DNA of 64,000 nucleotides from SZUA-584 sp040768905 (GCA_040768905.1 JAXGMA010000001.1:682001-746000), one strand, 5' to 3'; shown: positions 51,886 through 60,539, counted from the first letter of the stretch. The notes: generated by a model from the letters alone, not told the origin. A program made the numbers and translations.

Positions 51886-53025
51886 ATGAAAAAGATTTTC
51901 ACCGTTATCATAGCCGCCGCCATGATTATTGCGCTGCCTGCGCCGGCAAAAGCACAAAGCTTTCAATCCACAGCCAAAGCAGCCATCCTCATAGACGCGG
52001 CTTCCGGACACGTTATTTATGAGAAAAATGCAGATGAACAGCTTGCGTGTGCAGGCGTTGCCAAAACAATGTCGATGCTTCTGTTTTTTGAAGCAGAAAA
52101 AAACGGCAGGCTGTCGCTTGGCGATACAGTGTCCATCAGCAAACATGCAGCATCCATGGGCGGCACACAGGTGTTTTTGGATACCAATACCACACATACT
52201 GTAGAAGAGCTGCTCAAAGCCGTGGTGGTGTGCAGCGCCAACGATGCGGCTGTCGCGCTGGCTGAAAAAACGGCAGGCAGCGAGGAAGCCTTTGTGGAGA
52301 TGATGAACAAAAAAGCCCAGGTCATGGGGCTTGGTGCCACGTTCGTGAACGCGACAGGCCTTGGAGACAGCCAGAAGATGAGCGCGAGAGATATTGCGGC
52401 AGTCTGCAGCGAACTGGCGCAGTACAGCCTTTTCTTTGAATGGAGCGGAATTTTTATGGATACTTACATCCACCCGGACGGACGCGAGACAGAAATGGTC
52501 AACCAGAACCGGCTTGTGCGTTTTTACGAAGGAAGTGACGGCTTTTCCACGGGGTCATCGGCAGAAGCGGGGTATTGCCTGGCTGCCGGCGTTAAAAGAT
52601 CCGACGGGCGATTTGTGTATGTCTCTTTGGGAACGAACAACAGCACAGCACGTTTTGATGATGCAAAAGCCGCTTTGGATTATGCGTTCGCGGGGTTTAC
52701 TGCAAAGACAGTCGTACGCGAAGGCCAGCAGCTTGGCAAGAATCTGGGTGTGACAGGCGGTACGATGCCGTTTATCAACATTTACGCGTCAAAGGATTTT
52801 TCGCTGCTGATCGAAAAAGGCAGAGAGAGCGCCCTTGAAAAGGAGCTTGTTTTACTGGAGCAGATCAGCGCTCCTGTCAAGAAAGGCGATGTCGTGGGGT
52901 TCCTTCGTATCACGATAGACGGCGAAGAGGTTGGCCGTGTCGATGCAGTCACCGGACAAGATGTGGAAGTGCTCGATTTCGGGAATGCTTTTTCGCGCAT
53001 ACTCACTTGGTGGCTGTTTGCATAA
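51886..53025 (+). CDS. DacF-like D-alanyl-D-alanine carboxypeptidase homologue, catalytic motifs degenerate
   Basis: Secreted peptidase S11 homologue of 379 residues with signal peptide (1-23, ending AKA), transpeptidase fold and C-terminal beta domain. Similarity to DacF is clear (MGGTQVFLD, VEELLKAVVV, EAFVEMMNKKAQ, FVNATGL). Two of the three active-site motifs are altered. The SxxK serine is Gly57 (GVAK, 57-60) and the KTG lysine is Ser221 (STG, 221-223); SAN (117-119) remains. The protein is therefore unlikely to be an active carboxypeptidase and may bind wall or partners instead. The gene is intact, with GGAG before the ATG. Confidence 0.9.
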   Translation: MKKIFTVIIAAAMIIALPAPAKAQSFQSTAKAAILIDAASGHVIYEKNADEQLACAGVAKTMSMLLFFEAEKNGRLSLGDTVSISKHAASMGGTQVFLDTNTTHTVEELLKAVVVCSANDAAVALAEKTAGSEEAFVEMMNKKAQVMGLGATFVNATGLGDSQKMSARDIAAVCSELAQYSLFFEWSGIFMDTYIHPDGRETEMVNQNRLVRFYEGSDGFSTGSSAEAGYCLAAGVKRSDGRFVYVSLGTNNSTARFDDAKAALDYAFAGFTAKTVVREGQQLGKNLGVTGGTMPFINIYASKDFSLLIEKGRESALEKELVLLEQISAPVKKGDVVGFLRITIDGEEVGRVDAVTGQDVEVLDFGNAFSRILTWWLFA

Positions 53026-53085
53026 GCCGGCGGCGTTGACATGCCTGCTCGCTCTGCTGTAGAATGTGGAGGCGGAGGGCTAAAC

Positions 53086-53859
53086 ATGAGGATATTGATT
53101 GTCAACGATGACGGCATTCATGCCGAAGGAATTAGAACGCTCGCTGCGCATTTATCGCGTTCCCATGATGTGGCTGTCGTGGCACCGGAATCAGAAAAAA
53201 GCGCGACGGCGCACGCTATCACAATCTATCGTCCGCTGCGTGTTAAGAGTGTTGATCTCTCAGGACTTGAGAGTGTTCCCTGCTTTGCTGTAGACGGATT
53301 GCCTGTGGACTGCACAAAGATCGGCCTTTCCCACTTGATGCATGACGGCGTGGATATGGTTGTTTCCGGCATCAATCACGGTCCGAACCTTGGATCAGAT
53401 GTGGTCTATTCTGGCACTGTCGCAGCTGCGCTTGACGCGGTCATTATGGGGTATCCCGCGCTGGCCGTTTCTATTGGGGCGCATCGCCCAAAACATCTTG
53501 AAACCGCAGCAATCATTGCAGTGTCGCTGATTGACAAAGGAGTGGTGGGTAAACCGGATGACGTTCTTTACAATCTCAATGTGCCGGATTTGCCGATAGC
53601 AAGCATAAAAGGGATCAGAGCTGCGCGGCAGGGGCACACTTTTTATGACCATGCGGTAGAAGTGCGGGACGACCCCCGCGGCAATAAATATATCTGGATG
53701 GCAGGTACATTGCGCGATATCGATACAGATGCAGATACGGATGTCGCGCTGTTGCGTGATGGTTATGCAACGCTTACTCCGGTGAAATATGATCTGACGG
53801 CGAAAGACAAGATGCACGAACTCTCATGCAAGATTGAAAATTTAAAATTGCATTATTGA
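53086..53859 (+). CDS. surE: 5'/3'-nucleotidase SurE
   Basis: Metal-dependent nucleoside monophosphatase of 257 residues. It has the signature MRILIVNDDGIHAEGIRTL with the metal-binding Asp pair, APESEKSATAHAIT, VSGINHGPNLGSDVVYSGTVAAA and a C-terminal DTDADTDVALL segment. ATG 53086 follows GGAGGCGGAGGG; upstream extension is unsupported. Sits where spoIIA genes follow dacF in Bacillus. Confidence 0.96.
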   Translation: MRILIVNDDGIHAEGIRTLAAHLSRSHDVAVVAPESEKSATAHAITIYRPLRVKSVDLSGLESVPCFAVDGLPVDCTKIGLSHLMHDGVDMVVSGINHGPNLGSDVVYSGTVAAALDAVIMGYPALAVSIGAHRPKHLETAAIIAVSLIDKGVVGKPDDVLYNLNVPDLPIASIKGIRAARQGHTFYDHAVEVRDDPRGNKYIWMAGTLRDIDTDADTDVALLRDGYATLTPVKYDLTAKDKMHELSCKIENLKLHY

Positions 53860-53909
53860 TTCTTTTGTGATAAATTATATCGTGTAGCCATCTATTTGGA
53901 GGTATTGTT

Positions 53910-54776
53910 ATGCAGGGCACTGATATTTTAAAGATCATAAAAGACCGGCAAAGCAAAATGAGCAAAGGCCACAAAGCCATTGCAACTTATATCATTGAGC
54001 ATTACGATACAGCCGCATTTATCACGGCATCAAAGCTTGGGGACACCGTAGGCGTGAGCGAATCAACGGTTGTGCGCTTTGCCTCTTCTCTGGGTTACGA
54101 AGGTTATCCCGAACTGCAAAAAAAGCTGCAGGAACTGATTCGCGCAAGGCTGACCAATGTGCAGCGCATGGGCCTCGGCGGCGATATGTCCGAGGAAGAC
54201 CTGCTTCGATGGTCGCTGCGCAATGATATCACCAGTCTGCGCCATATCCGTGAAGTGCTTGACTACAGCATGATCCAAAAAACTGCCGACGCGATCATAA
54301 ACGCTGATCATGTGTATATCATGGGGCTGCGTTCGAGTGCTCCGCTTGCGCATTTTTTCTGGTATTATCTTAATTACATCATCAGCAAGACAAGCCTGGT
54401 GATTTCAAGCATCGGCGGTGATATTTTCGGCCAGCTTATGCATGCCAAAGCAGGCGACCTCGTGCTGGCCATCAGCTTCCCGCGCTATTCGTCCCGTACG
54501 GTCGACGGCGCGGAATTTGCAAAGAATAACGGGGCGAAAATCATCGCGATCACCGACAACGCTTTGGCCCCGCTTGCGCAGATCGCTGATGAGAGTATTT
54601 TTGTCAACTCGGACATGAATCTTTTTGTGGATTCTCTCGTCGCGCCAATGAGTATCTTAAGTGCGCTGATACTGCTTATCGGCATGAGGGAAAAGGATGG
54701 TTTAAAGCACAATTTTGAGATGCTTGAGGATCTGTGGCGCAAGCATGATGTCTACACCGGCAAGGAAGAAAACTGA
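53910..54776 (+). CDS. MurR/RpiR-family transcriptional regulator
   Basis: The 288-residue regulator has an N-terminal HTH_6 domain (about 1-77; VGVSESTVVRFASSLGYEGYPELQ) and a C-terminal SIS sugar-phosphate-binding domain (about 125-260; IMGLRSSAPLAHFF and AISFPRYSSRTVDGAEFAKNNGAKIIAITD). It probably senses a phosphosugar. No sugar operon is adjacent, so targets cannot be named; the flavoprotein gene follows after one base. Confidence 0.93.
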   Translation: MQGTDILKIIKDRQSKMSKGHKAIATYIIEHYDTAAFITASKLGDTVGVSESTVVRFASSLGYEGYPELQKKLQELIRARLTNVQRMGLGGDMSEEDLLRWSLRNDITSLRHIREVLDYSMIQKTADAIINADHVYIMGLRSSAPLAHFFWYYLNYIISKTSLVISSIGGDIFGQLMHAKAGDLVLAISFPRYSSRTVDGAEFAKNNGAKIIAITDNALAPLAQIADESIFVNSDMNLFVDSLVAPMSILSALILLIGMREKDGLKHNFEMLEDLWRKHDVYTGKEEN

Positions 54777-54777
54777 T

Positions 54778-55989
54778 ATGGGCAATGTGTGCGTTGTAGG
54801 CGGCGGGCCTGCAGGCATGATGGCGGCGTACGCTGCGGCGGAAAACGGGCATACGGTGACGCTTTACGAAAAGAATGAAAAACTTGGGAAGAAATTATAC
54901 CTTACTGGCAAAGGGCGCTGCAACTTGACCAATGCGGCCCCGATAGAAGACTTTTTTACCAGCGTCGTGCAGGGCGGCGCTTTTTTGTACAGTGCATTTT
55001 ATACGTTTGACAACACACAGCTGATCCAAATGCTCGAACGTTTTGGGATGAAAACAAAAACGGAGCGCGGCGGGCGTGTTTTTCCTTTGACGGACAAATC
55101 GAGCGATGTGATCAAAGCGCTGTCAAAGGCGCTTAAAAGCGTTGGCGCACGCATAAAGCTCGGCACGAAGATCGATGCGGTGATCATCAACGGCGGCCGC
55201 GTTGCGGGCGTTAAATACTGCGGTGAATGTGAAGCATACGACAGCGTCATCATCGCCACCGGCGGTTTGTCATATACCTCGACGGGCTCAACAGGAGACG
55301 GTTATATATTCGCAAAGGCGGCAGGGCATAACATCTCAGCTCTTTATGCTTCTCTTGTCGGCCTTGATACCAGCGAGGATACAACATCGCTTGCAGGCCT
55401 CACACTGAAAAATGTGACGCTCACTCTGTTTGAAAACAGCCGCAGAGTCTTTCGCGAACAGGGCGAGCTGTTATTTACGCACACAGGCATCTCCGGCCCG
55501 CTTGTGCTTTCCGCGAGTGCACTTATGGGCAGCAAAGGCCCTTTTGAAGCCGATATCGATTTGAAACCTGCGCTCGATCAAAAAATGCTGGATCAACGCC
55601 TTTTGCGTGATTTTGAGGAAAAATCCAACAAAGATTTTGCAGGTGTTCTCGGAGGCCTCGTGCCGTCAAAACTCTCTGCGCTGATCGCAGACAGATCCGG
55701 CATACATCTTAAGCAAAAAGCCCATTCGGTCACGCGCGTACAGCGCAGCAGCCTGTGCGCGGTTTTAAAAAGTCTTAAGTTCTCCATAACAGGGAAAAGG
55801 CCGCTTGAGGAGGCGGTGGTCACGCGCGGCGGTGTGGATATCAAACAGATCGACCCTTCCACGATGCAAAGCCGATTGTGTGCCGGGCTTTATTTCGCAG
55901 GAGAGGTCATCGATGTGGATGCTTTGACTGGCGGGTACAACCTTCAGATCGCTTTTTCTACGGGTTATCTTGCGGGAACTAGCTGTTGA
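54778..55989 (+). CDS. BaiN/HI0933-like flavoprotein (NAD(P)/FAD-dependent oxidoreductase)
   Basis: The 403-residue flavoprotein has the FAD-binding VCVVGGGPAGMMAAYAAAENG at its start, KLGKKLYLTGKGRCNLTNA, ATGGLSYTSTGSTGDGY and the C-terminal LYFAGEVIDVDALTGGYNLQIAF. These define the HI0933/BaiN family, annotated variously as aminoacetone oxidase or 3-dehydro-bile acid reductase; actual substrate unknown. ATG 54778 follows the regulator stop by one base, suggesting co-transcription. Its stop codon overlaps the -35 of the infC promoter. Confidence 0.92.
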   Translation: MGNVCVVGGGPAGMMAAYAAAENGHTVTLYEKNEKLGKKLYLTGKGRCNLTNAAPIEDFFTSVVQGGAFLYSAFYTFDNTQLIQMLERFGMKTKTERGGRVFPLTDKSSDVIKALSKALKSVGARIKLGTKIDAVIINGGRVAGVKYCGECEAYDSVIIATGGLSYTSTGSTGDGYIFAKAAGHNISALYASLVGLDTSEDTTSLAGLTLKNVTLTLFENSRRVFREQGELLFTHTGISGPLVLSASALMGSKGPFEADIDLKPALDQKMLDQRLLRDFEEKSNKDFAGVLGGLVPSKLSALIADRSGIHLKQKAHSVTRVQRSSLCAVLKSLKFSITGKRPLEEAVVTRGGVDIKQIDPSTMQSRLCAGLYFAGEVIDVDALTGGYNLQIAFSTGYLAGTSC

Positions 55990-56014
55990 CATCTTCCCAA
56001 GTTTGTGTTATCAT
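55986..56014 (+). promoter_or_regulatory. SigA promoter of infC-rpmI-rplT
   Basis: TTGACA (55986-55991) and TATCAT (56009-56014), spacer 17. The -35 overlaps the stop codon of the preceding flavoprotein gene. Confidence 0.8.
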
Positions 56015-56038
56015 CCATTTGCTTGAAAGAAGGAACTG

Positions 56039-56119
56039 CCCGTTTCTCACCTGCCGGTTAAGCCAGGCACGGTAAGCATTTTTAAAAAATGAGCAACGGG
56101 TCTGTGTACCCGTTTTTTT
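56039..56119 (+). promoter_or_regulatory. Attenuator leader of the infC operon (L20-type)
   Basis: A terminator AACGGGT (56095-56101) / ACCCGTT (56108-56114) plus T run lies before infC. Its left arm can instead pair with an upstream segment: CCCGTT (56039-56044) with AACGGG (56095-56100), extended by TCA (56047-56049) with TGA (56090-56092). The two folds are mutually exclusive. In Bacillus subtilis L20 represses its operon through such a leader; control by L20 here is inference from position. Confidence 0.8.
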
Positions 56120-56151
56120 ATTGGTGTTTGCAAAAAATAATGGAGGTGTTT

Positions 56152-56664
56152 ATAATCGCAAACGAACATCAGATTAACGAGCAGATCAGGGACAAAAGTG
56201 TCCGTGTGATCGGTGATGACGGAGAACAACTCGGCATCATGACTGCGCGTGAGGCGATGGCTATTGCAGAGGAAAAGGGGCTTGATCTTGTCAAGGTTTC
56301 ACCTGGCGCACAGCCTCCTGTCTGCAAGATCCTTGACTACGGGAAGTACAGGTTTGAACAGGCGAAAAAGCAGAAGGAAGCAAAGAAGCATCAGCATGTG
56401 ATCACCATCAAAGAAATGCGCCTGTCCATAACGATAGACAAGCACGACCTTGATGTCAAGGCGAAGAACGTCAATAAGTTTTTGATGGCGGGCGATAAAG
56501 TCAAGGTATCGCTGCGCTTCAAAGGGAGACAGATGACACATACCGAAAAAGGAAGACAAATGATGGATCTTTTCTTTTCCATGGTTCAGGATAACGCTGT
56601 GATGGAGAGAAACGCCAAACTTGAAGGCCGGAGTATGTTTATGATATTAGCACCAAAGAACTAA
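56152..56664 (+). CDS. infC: Translation initiation factor IF-3
   Basis: The 170-residue protein starts IANEHQINEQIRDKSVRVI. It contains the VKVSPGAQPPVCKILDYGKYRFEQAKKQKEAKK signature in parts PPVCKILDYGKYRFE and KEMRLS, and the C-terminal KVKVSLRFKGRQMTH. The GGAGGTG at 56142-56148 points to a non-canonical start, ATA 56152 (used here) or ATC 56155. An in-frame ATG at 56140 overlaps the ribosome-binding site itself, and ATG 56089 lies in the attenuator. Rare starts on infC are a known autoregulatory device. Confidence 0.93.
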   Translation: MIANEHQINEQIRDKSVRVIGDDGEQLGIMTAREAMAIAEEKGLDLVKVSPGAQPPVCKILDYGKYRFEQAKKQKEAKKHQHVITIKEMRLSITIDKHDLDVKAKNVNKFLMAGDKVKVSLRFKGRQMTHTEKGRQMMDLFFSMVQDNAVMERNAKLEGRSMFMILAPKN

Positions 56665-56679
56665 CAAGGAGGACAGACA

Positions 56680-56877
56680 ATGCCAAAAATCAAGACGCAC
56701 AGAGGCGCAGCCAAAAGGTTTTCGCTGACTGGAAGCGGAAAAGTGAAAAGAGCCAAGGCTTATAAAAGCCACATCCTGAATAAAAAGAGCACCAAAAGAA
56801 AAAGGAATTTGAGGCAGGGCACTTATATTGTCGCGCAAGAGGAAAAAAATATCAAGCAGCTTATTCCTTACAAATAG
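56680..56877 (+). CDS. rpmI: 50S ribosomal protein L35
   Basis: The 65-residue basic protein has the family start PKIKTHRGAAKRF, followed by TGSGKVKRAKAYKSHIL and a KRKRNLRQ segment. AAGGAGGA lies before the ATG, 15 bases after infC. Middle gene of the canonical infC-rpmI-rplT operon. Confidence 0.97.
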   Translation: MPKIKTHRGAAKRFSLTGSGKVKRAKAYKSHILNKKSTKRKRNLRQGTYIVAQEEKNIKQLIPYK

Positions 56878-56898
56878 TCAGCATAGGAGGAAACAATA

Positions 56899-57258
56899 AT
56901 GGCAAGAGTCAAAGGGGCTGTCAATGCCCGTAAAAAACACAAAAAAGTTTTAAAGCTCGCAAAAGGATATTTTGGCGCGAAGTCCAAACAGTTCAAAGCT
57001 GCCAACCAGGCTGTGATGCGTTCTTTGCGCTATGCTTATGTCGGCCGCAAACTGAAGAAAAGAGATTACCGCAGCCTTTGGATCACCCGTATAAATGCTG
57101 AGGCCCGCAACAACGGCTTAAGCTACTCGCGCTTTATCAACGGATTAAAGCTAGCAGGGGTCACCGTCAACAGAAAGCTGCTCGCGGACATGGCCGTCAA
57201 CGACAAGACAGCATTTGCCGGTATGGTGAACGTAGCAAAAAAGAAAATCAAAGCTTAA
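56899..57258 (+). CDS. rplT: 50S ribosomal protein L20
   Basis: The 119-residue protein has ARVKGAVNARKKHKKVLKLAKGY in parts RVKGAVNARKKHKKVL and GAKSKQFKAANQAVMRSLRYAY, then RDYRSLWITRINAEAR and YSRFINGLKLAGV. Early 50S assembly protein and the expected repressor of its own operon. AGGAGG precedes the ATG; a terminator follows. Confidence 0.97.
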   Translation: MARVKGAVNARKKHKKVLKLAKGYFGAKSKQFKAANQAVMRSLRYAYVGRKLKKRDYRSLWITRINAEARNNGLSYSRFINGLKLAGVTVNRKLLADMAVNDKTAFAGMVNVAKKKIKA

Positions 57259-57267
57259 AACGAAAAC

Positions 57268-57300
57268 AAGAGGGGCCTTGTAAAAAAGGCTTCTTTTTTA
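57268..57300 (+). terminator. Terminator of infC-rpmI-rplT
   Basis: GGCCTT and AAGGCT arms with flanking AAG/CTT pairs, followed by TTTTTT, ten bases after the rplT stop. Confidence 0.8.
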
Positions 57301-57414
57301 TATGCCGGAGCTATGGAAAACAGACAGAAATGATGATAAAATAACTATAAAGAACAATGCCTCATTGATAAATCCAAAGAATTTGACATACAAAAGAATA
57401 AGGGAGGATGGGAG

Positions 57415-58224
57415 ATGACAAACAATCAGCCGCTGATTTCGATGAATCTGATCAGCACCAAGCTCGGTATTGAAAACGCCATACGTACTTACTACGAAGC
57501 CGGATATGAGGGTATCGGTTTGTGGCACGACCAAGTTGATAAATACGGCGTAGAGAGGACTGTACAGCTTCTGAAAAAATTCCCGCTGAAAGTCACGCAT
57601 TTGATTTACGCCGGGCCGTTTAACCAGACAAATGAAAAAGATTACAGAGCCGCACGGGAAGCGGACAAGGAAAAGCTGCGTGTTGCAGAAAAACTGGGCG
57701 CCGACAGCGTGCTCGCCATGACGGGCTCTATCAACGGCCTCGGGCAGCGTGAAGCATTTCGCCAATTAAACCGCAGCCTGCGTGACCTGGTGGATACCGC
57801 AGAGAAATGCAACGTCAAAATTGGCCTGGAGCCTCTCAATTATATTATTCAGGACGATTCCTTCATTTTTACGCTCAAAGATGCCATGGATATCATTGAG
57901 GATATTAACCATCCGGCTCTGGGCACTTTTTTGGATGTGTTTCATATCTGGAGCGAGCCCGGGATCATGGAAACGCTCAAACGGGCAAAAGGGAAAATCG
58001 TCGGGTGCCATATATGCGATTTTCGCAGCATCAACCGCTCTGCTTATGACCGTGTGCTCATGGGCGACGGCGTGATCCCGATACGTGAGCTGCTGGAAGC
58101 TTTCAAAGAACAGGGATGGGACAAGTGGTACGATATCGAGATATTCTCTGATGAGCTGTGGGCCATGGAACCAAAAGAGTTCTTGAAACTGGCAAGAGAG
58201 AAATACGAAAAAATATGGGCATAA
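57415..58224 (+). CDS. Sugar phosphate isomerase/epimerase (AP endonuclease 2-like TIM barrel)
   Basis: The 269-residue TIM-barrel protein of the xylose isomerase-like family has acidic metal-ligand positions in IGLEPLN, LGTFLDVFHIW, GCHICDFRS and DIEIFSDE. Members act on keto-sugars or inositol derivatives; the specific substrate cannot be deduced, and no sugar operon surrounds it. AGGGAGGATGGGAG precedes the ATG and a terminator follows, so it is monocistronic. The 156-base gap upstream has no convincing promoter. Confidence 0.88.
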   Translation: MTNNQPLISMNLISTKLGIENAIRTYYEAGYEGIGLWHDQVDKYGVERTVQLLKKFPLKVTHLIYAGPFNQTNEKDYRAAREADKEKLRVAEKLGADSVLAMTGSINGLGQREAFRQLNRSLRDLVDTAEKCNVKIGLEPLNYIIQDDSFIFTLKDAMDIIEDINHPALGTFLDVFHIWSEPGIMETLKRAKGKIVGCHICDFRSINRSAYDRVLMGDGVIPIRELLEAFKEQGWDKWYDIEIFSDELWAMEPKEFLKLAREKYEKIWA

Positions 58225-58225
58225 C

Positions 58226-58250
58226 GGGCTTGATACAAAGCCCTTTTCTT
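58226..58250 (+). terminator. Terminator of the isomerase gene
   Basis: GGGCTT (58226-58231) pairs with AAGCCC (58238-58243), followed by TTTTCTTT. Confidence 0.85.
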
Positions 58251-58394
58251 TGATAACAAGAGGCAAGTAAGCGATTGGGTTTTACGCAACAGCGACATTT
58301 GTTAAGGTGTATGTGTGAAGGATGCGGAGCTATATTTGACAGACGCACTGCTTGCATTTATAGTTATACCAGAAATCTTTGAAAGGCAGCCTGA

Positions 58395-58889
58395 ATGCTT
58401 ATACTAGGTATTGATCCGGGCCTGGCTCTGATGGGATACGGCTTGATCCGGTTTGATGACAGCCGTTTGCATCTTATTGATTGCGGCGCCATCGTGACTG
58501 AGGCGGGCATGCCGCTGCCGCGCAGGCTCAAGATCATCCATGAAAGCATGCTGACCATCATAAGAAAACATGATCCGGATGCAATAGCGTTTGAGGAGCT
58601 GTTCTCTGGCCGGAATGTCAAAACCGTGATCCAGGTTGCGCAGGCGCGCGGAGCGGCCATGGCGGCTGCTTTTTCTACGGGCGCTATGCTCTATGAGTAT
58701 ACCCCAATGCAGATCAAACAGGCTATCGTCGGATACGGGCGTGCTGATAAAAAACAGGTACAGCAGATGGTGCGTGTGCTTTTAGGCCTTGACGATGTGA
58801 TCAGGCCAGATGATGCGTCTGACGCTGTGGCCTGTGCCATTTGCCATGCACACTCGAGCCGTTTTGCCGACACATTCCGCGTCAGATAG
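58395..58889 (+). CDS. ruvC: Holliday junction resolvase RuvC
   Basis: Endonuclease of 164 residues that cuts Holliday junctions. Catalytic acidic residues are visible in LGIDPGLALMGYG (Asp), FEELFSGRN (Glu) and DASDAVACAICH (Asp pair). First gene of ruvC-ruvA-ruvB, with ruvA starting 11 bases after its stop. Confidence 0.96.
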   Translation: MLILGIDPGLALMGYGLIRFDDSRLHLIDCGAIVTEAGMPLPRRLKIIHESMLTIIRKHDPDAIAFEELFSGRNVKTVIQVAQARGAAMAAAFSTGAMLYEYTPMQIKQAIVGYGRADKKQVQQMVRVLLGLDDVIRPDDASDAVACAICHAHSSRFADTFRVR

Positions 58890-58900
58890 AGAGGTTTTCA

Positions 58901-59488
58901 ATGTACGATTATATTCGCGGTGAGGTTGCAAGCATAGAGAAGGACAGCGCTGTGATAGAGACCGGCGGCATCGGCTACCGCATCTATTCGACTGCGCAGT
59001 CGTTGATGCGTTTACAGGCGGGGCAGACAGCTAAATTGTACTGCCACTTCGTGGTGAGGGAAGACGCGCACATGCTTTACGGGTTTGTCATGCCTGAAGA
59101 AAAAGAAATGTTCGTGCGTCTGACCGGTGTGTCCGGCATTGGCCCCAAAGCTGCGCTTGCTGTGCTTTCCGCCATGAAAGTCAGCGAACTGGCCGTGGCC
59201 ATCATCACGTCTGACGAAGCTGCGTTTCAAAAAATATCTGGCATAGGCAAAAAAACGGCACAGCGTATCATTATAGACCTTGCGGAAAAGATCCATACGT
59301 CCGAGATGCTTAACAGCGATACGGGTATGGTTCCCGGCACAGCCGGTGCAGAAGCCGAAGCGATCAGTGCGCTGGTGTCGCTGGGGTATAACCGTGCGGA
59401 GGCTACGCGTGCCGTCTCTTCTGTCAAAAACCTCGGCGACACAACTGAAGAGCTCATACTGATGGCGTTAAAACGCATAGGCGCATAA
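58901..59488 (+). CDS. ruvA: Holliday junction branch migration protein RuvA
   Basis: Junction-binding tetramer subunit of 195 residues. It has the N-terminal OB domain MYDYIRGEVASIE, helix-hairpin-helix motifs VSGIGPKAALAVLS and ISGIGKKTAQRII, and a C-terminal RuvB-contacting domain (EAISALVSLGYNRAEATRAV). ATG 58901 follows GAGAGG; the frame extends into ruvC without support. Confidence 0.97.
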   Translation: MYDYIRGEVASIEKDSAVIETGGIGYRIYSTAQSLMRLQAGQTAKLYCHFVVREDAHMLYGFVMPEEKEMFVRLTGVSGIGPKAALAVLSAMKVSELAVAIITSDEAAFQKISGIGKKTAQRIIIDLAEKIHTSEMLNSDTGMVPGTAGAEAEAISALVSLGYNRAEATRAVSSVKNLGDTTEELILMALKRIGA

Positions 59489-59501
59489 AGGAGGGACGAT
59501 T

Positions 59502-60539
59502 TTGGACGAAAACAGGATCGTATCTGCGCAGCACAGTGAAACGGACGATATTAATGATTTGTCGCTGCGTCCCGCTACGCTTGCTGAATATGTCGGGCAG
59601 CACAAAGCCAAGCAAAACCTTAAAATATTCATGCAGGCAGCCAAAAGCCGCGCAGAATCTCTCGACCATGTTTTGCTCTACGGCCCGCCGGGGCTAGGAA
59701 AAACAACGCTGGCCTATATCATTGCGGCAGAAATGGGTGCCGGGATCCGTGTGACTTCAGGGCCTGCGATAGAGCGGCCGGGCGATCTGGCATCGATACT
59801 GACCAACTTAAATAAAGGAGACGTGCTGTTTATTGATGAGATCCACCGCTTAAACAGCAGCGTCGAAGAGGTGCTTTATCCGGCGATGGAAGACTTCGCG
59901 CTTGATATCATCATCGGCAAAGGGCCTTCCGCACGTACGCTACGGCTCGGGCTCCCTTCATTCACGCTTGTGGGGGCAACCACGCGTGCCGGCATGCTTA
60001 CTTCGCCTCTGCGCGACCGATTCGGGATCATCAACAGGTTGCAGATTTACAGCGCAGAAGAATTAAGGGATATCATCATGCGTTCAGCGGGCATACTTGG
60101 TATAGCAATAGATGACGATGCAGCACTGGAGATCGCATCGCGTTCTCGGGGAACGCCGCGTATCGCCAACAGGCTGCTAAAGCGCGTGCGAGATTTTTCA
60201 CAGGTCAAAGGCGAGGGGCGCGTGACGCTCGCCATGGCGCGGTATGGCCTGGAGCAGCTTGAGGTCGACGAGATCGGTCTTGACGGCGTTGATAAAACGA
60301 TACTTGAGGCGATCATTTATAAATTTGACGGGGGGCCGGTGGGGCTTGATACGCTCTGTGCTGCAACCGGCGAGGAGAATGTGACCATAGAAGATATCTA
60401 TGAGCCGTTTTTGATACAGCTGGGGTTCATCAACAAAACACCGCGAGGTCGAGTGGCCACACAGCTTGCTTATGCGCATCTGGGCTGTAAGTATAAAAAC
60501 AGCACCCAGCAGCTGAGGATTGACATCACGGAGGAATGA
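59502..60539 (+). CDS. ruvB: Holliday junction helicase RuvB
   Basis: AAA+ motor of 345 residues. Walker A GPPGLGKTT, Walker B LFIDEIHRL, sensor VGATTRAGMLTSPLRDRFG and a C-terminal winged helix (DTLCAATGEENVTIEDIYEPFLIQLGFI) are present. The start is TTG 59502, preceded by AAAGGAGGG at optimal distance. Its stop is immediately followed by the queA TTG. Confidence 0.97.
   Translation: MDENRIVSAQHSETDDINDLSLRPATLAEYVGQHKAKQNLKIFMQAAKSRAESLDHVLLYGPPGLGKTTLAYIIAAEMGAGIRVTSGPAIERPGDLASILTNLNKGDVLFIDEIHRLNSSVEEVLYPAMEDFALDIIIGKGPSARTLRLGLPSFTLVGATTRAGMLTSPLRDRFGIINRLQIYSAEELRDIIMRSAGILGIAIDDDAALEIASRSRGTPRIANRLLKRVRDFSQVKGEGRVTLAMARYGLEQLEVDEIGLDGVDKTILEAIIYKFDGGPVGLDTLCAATGEENVTIEDIYEPFLIQLGFINKTPRGRVATQLAYAHLGCKYKNSTQQLRIDITEE

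Noticed and set aside
56089..56151. ATG starts of infC at 56089 or 56140
   Set aside because: The first lies in the attenuator hairpin and the second overlaps the ribosome-binding site; neither gives a family-like N terminus.
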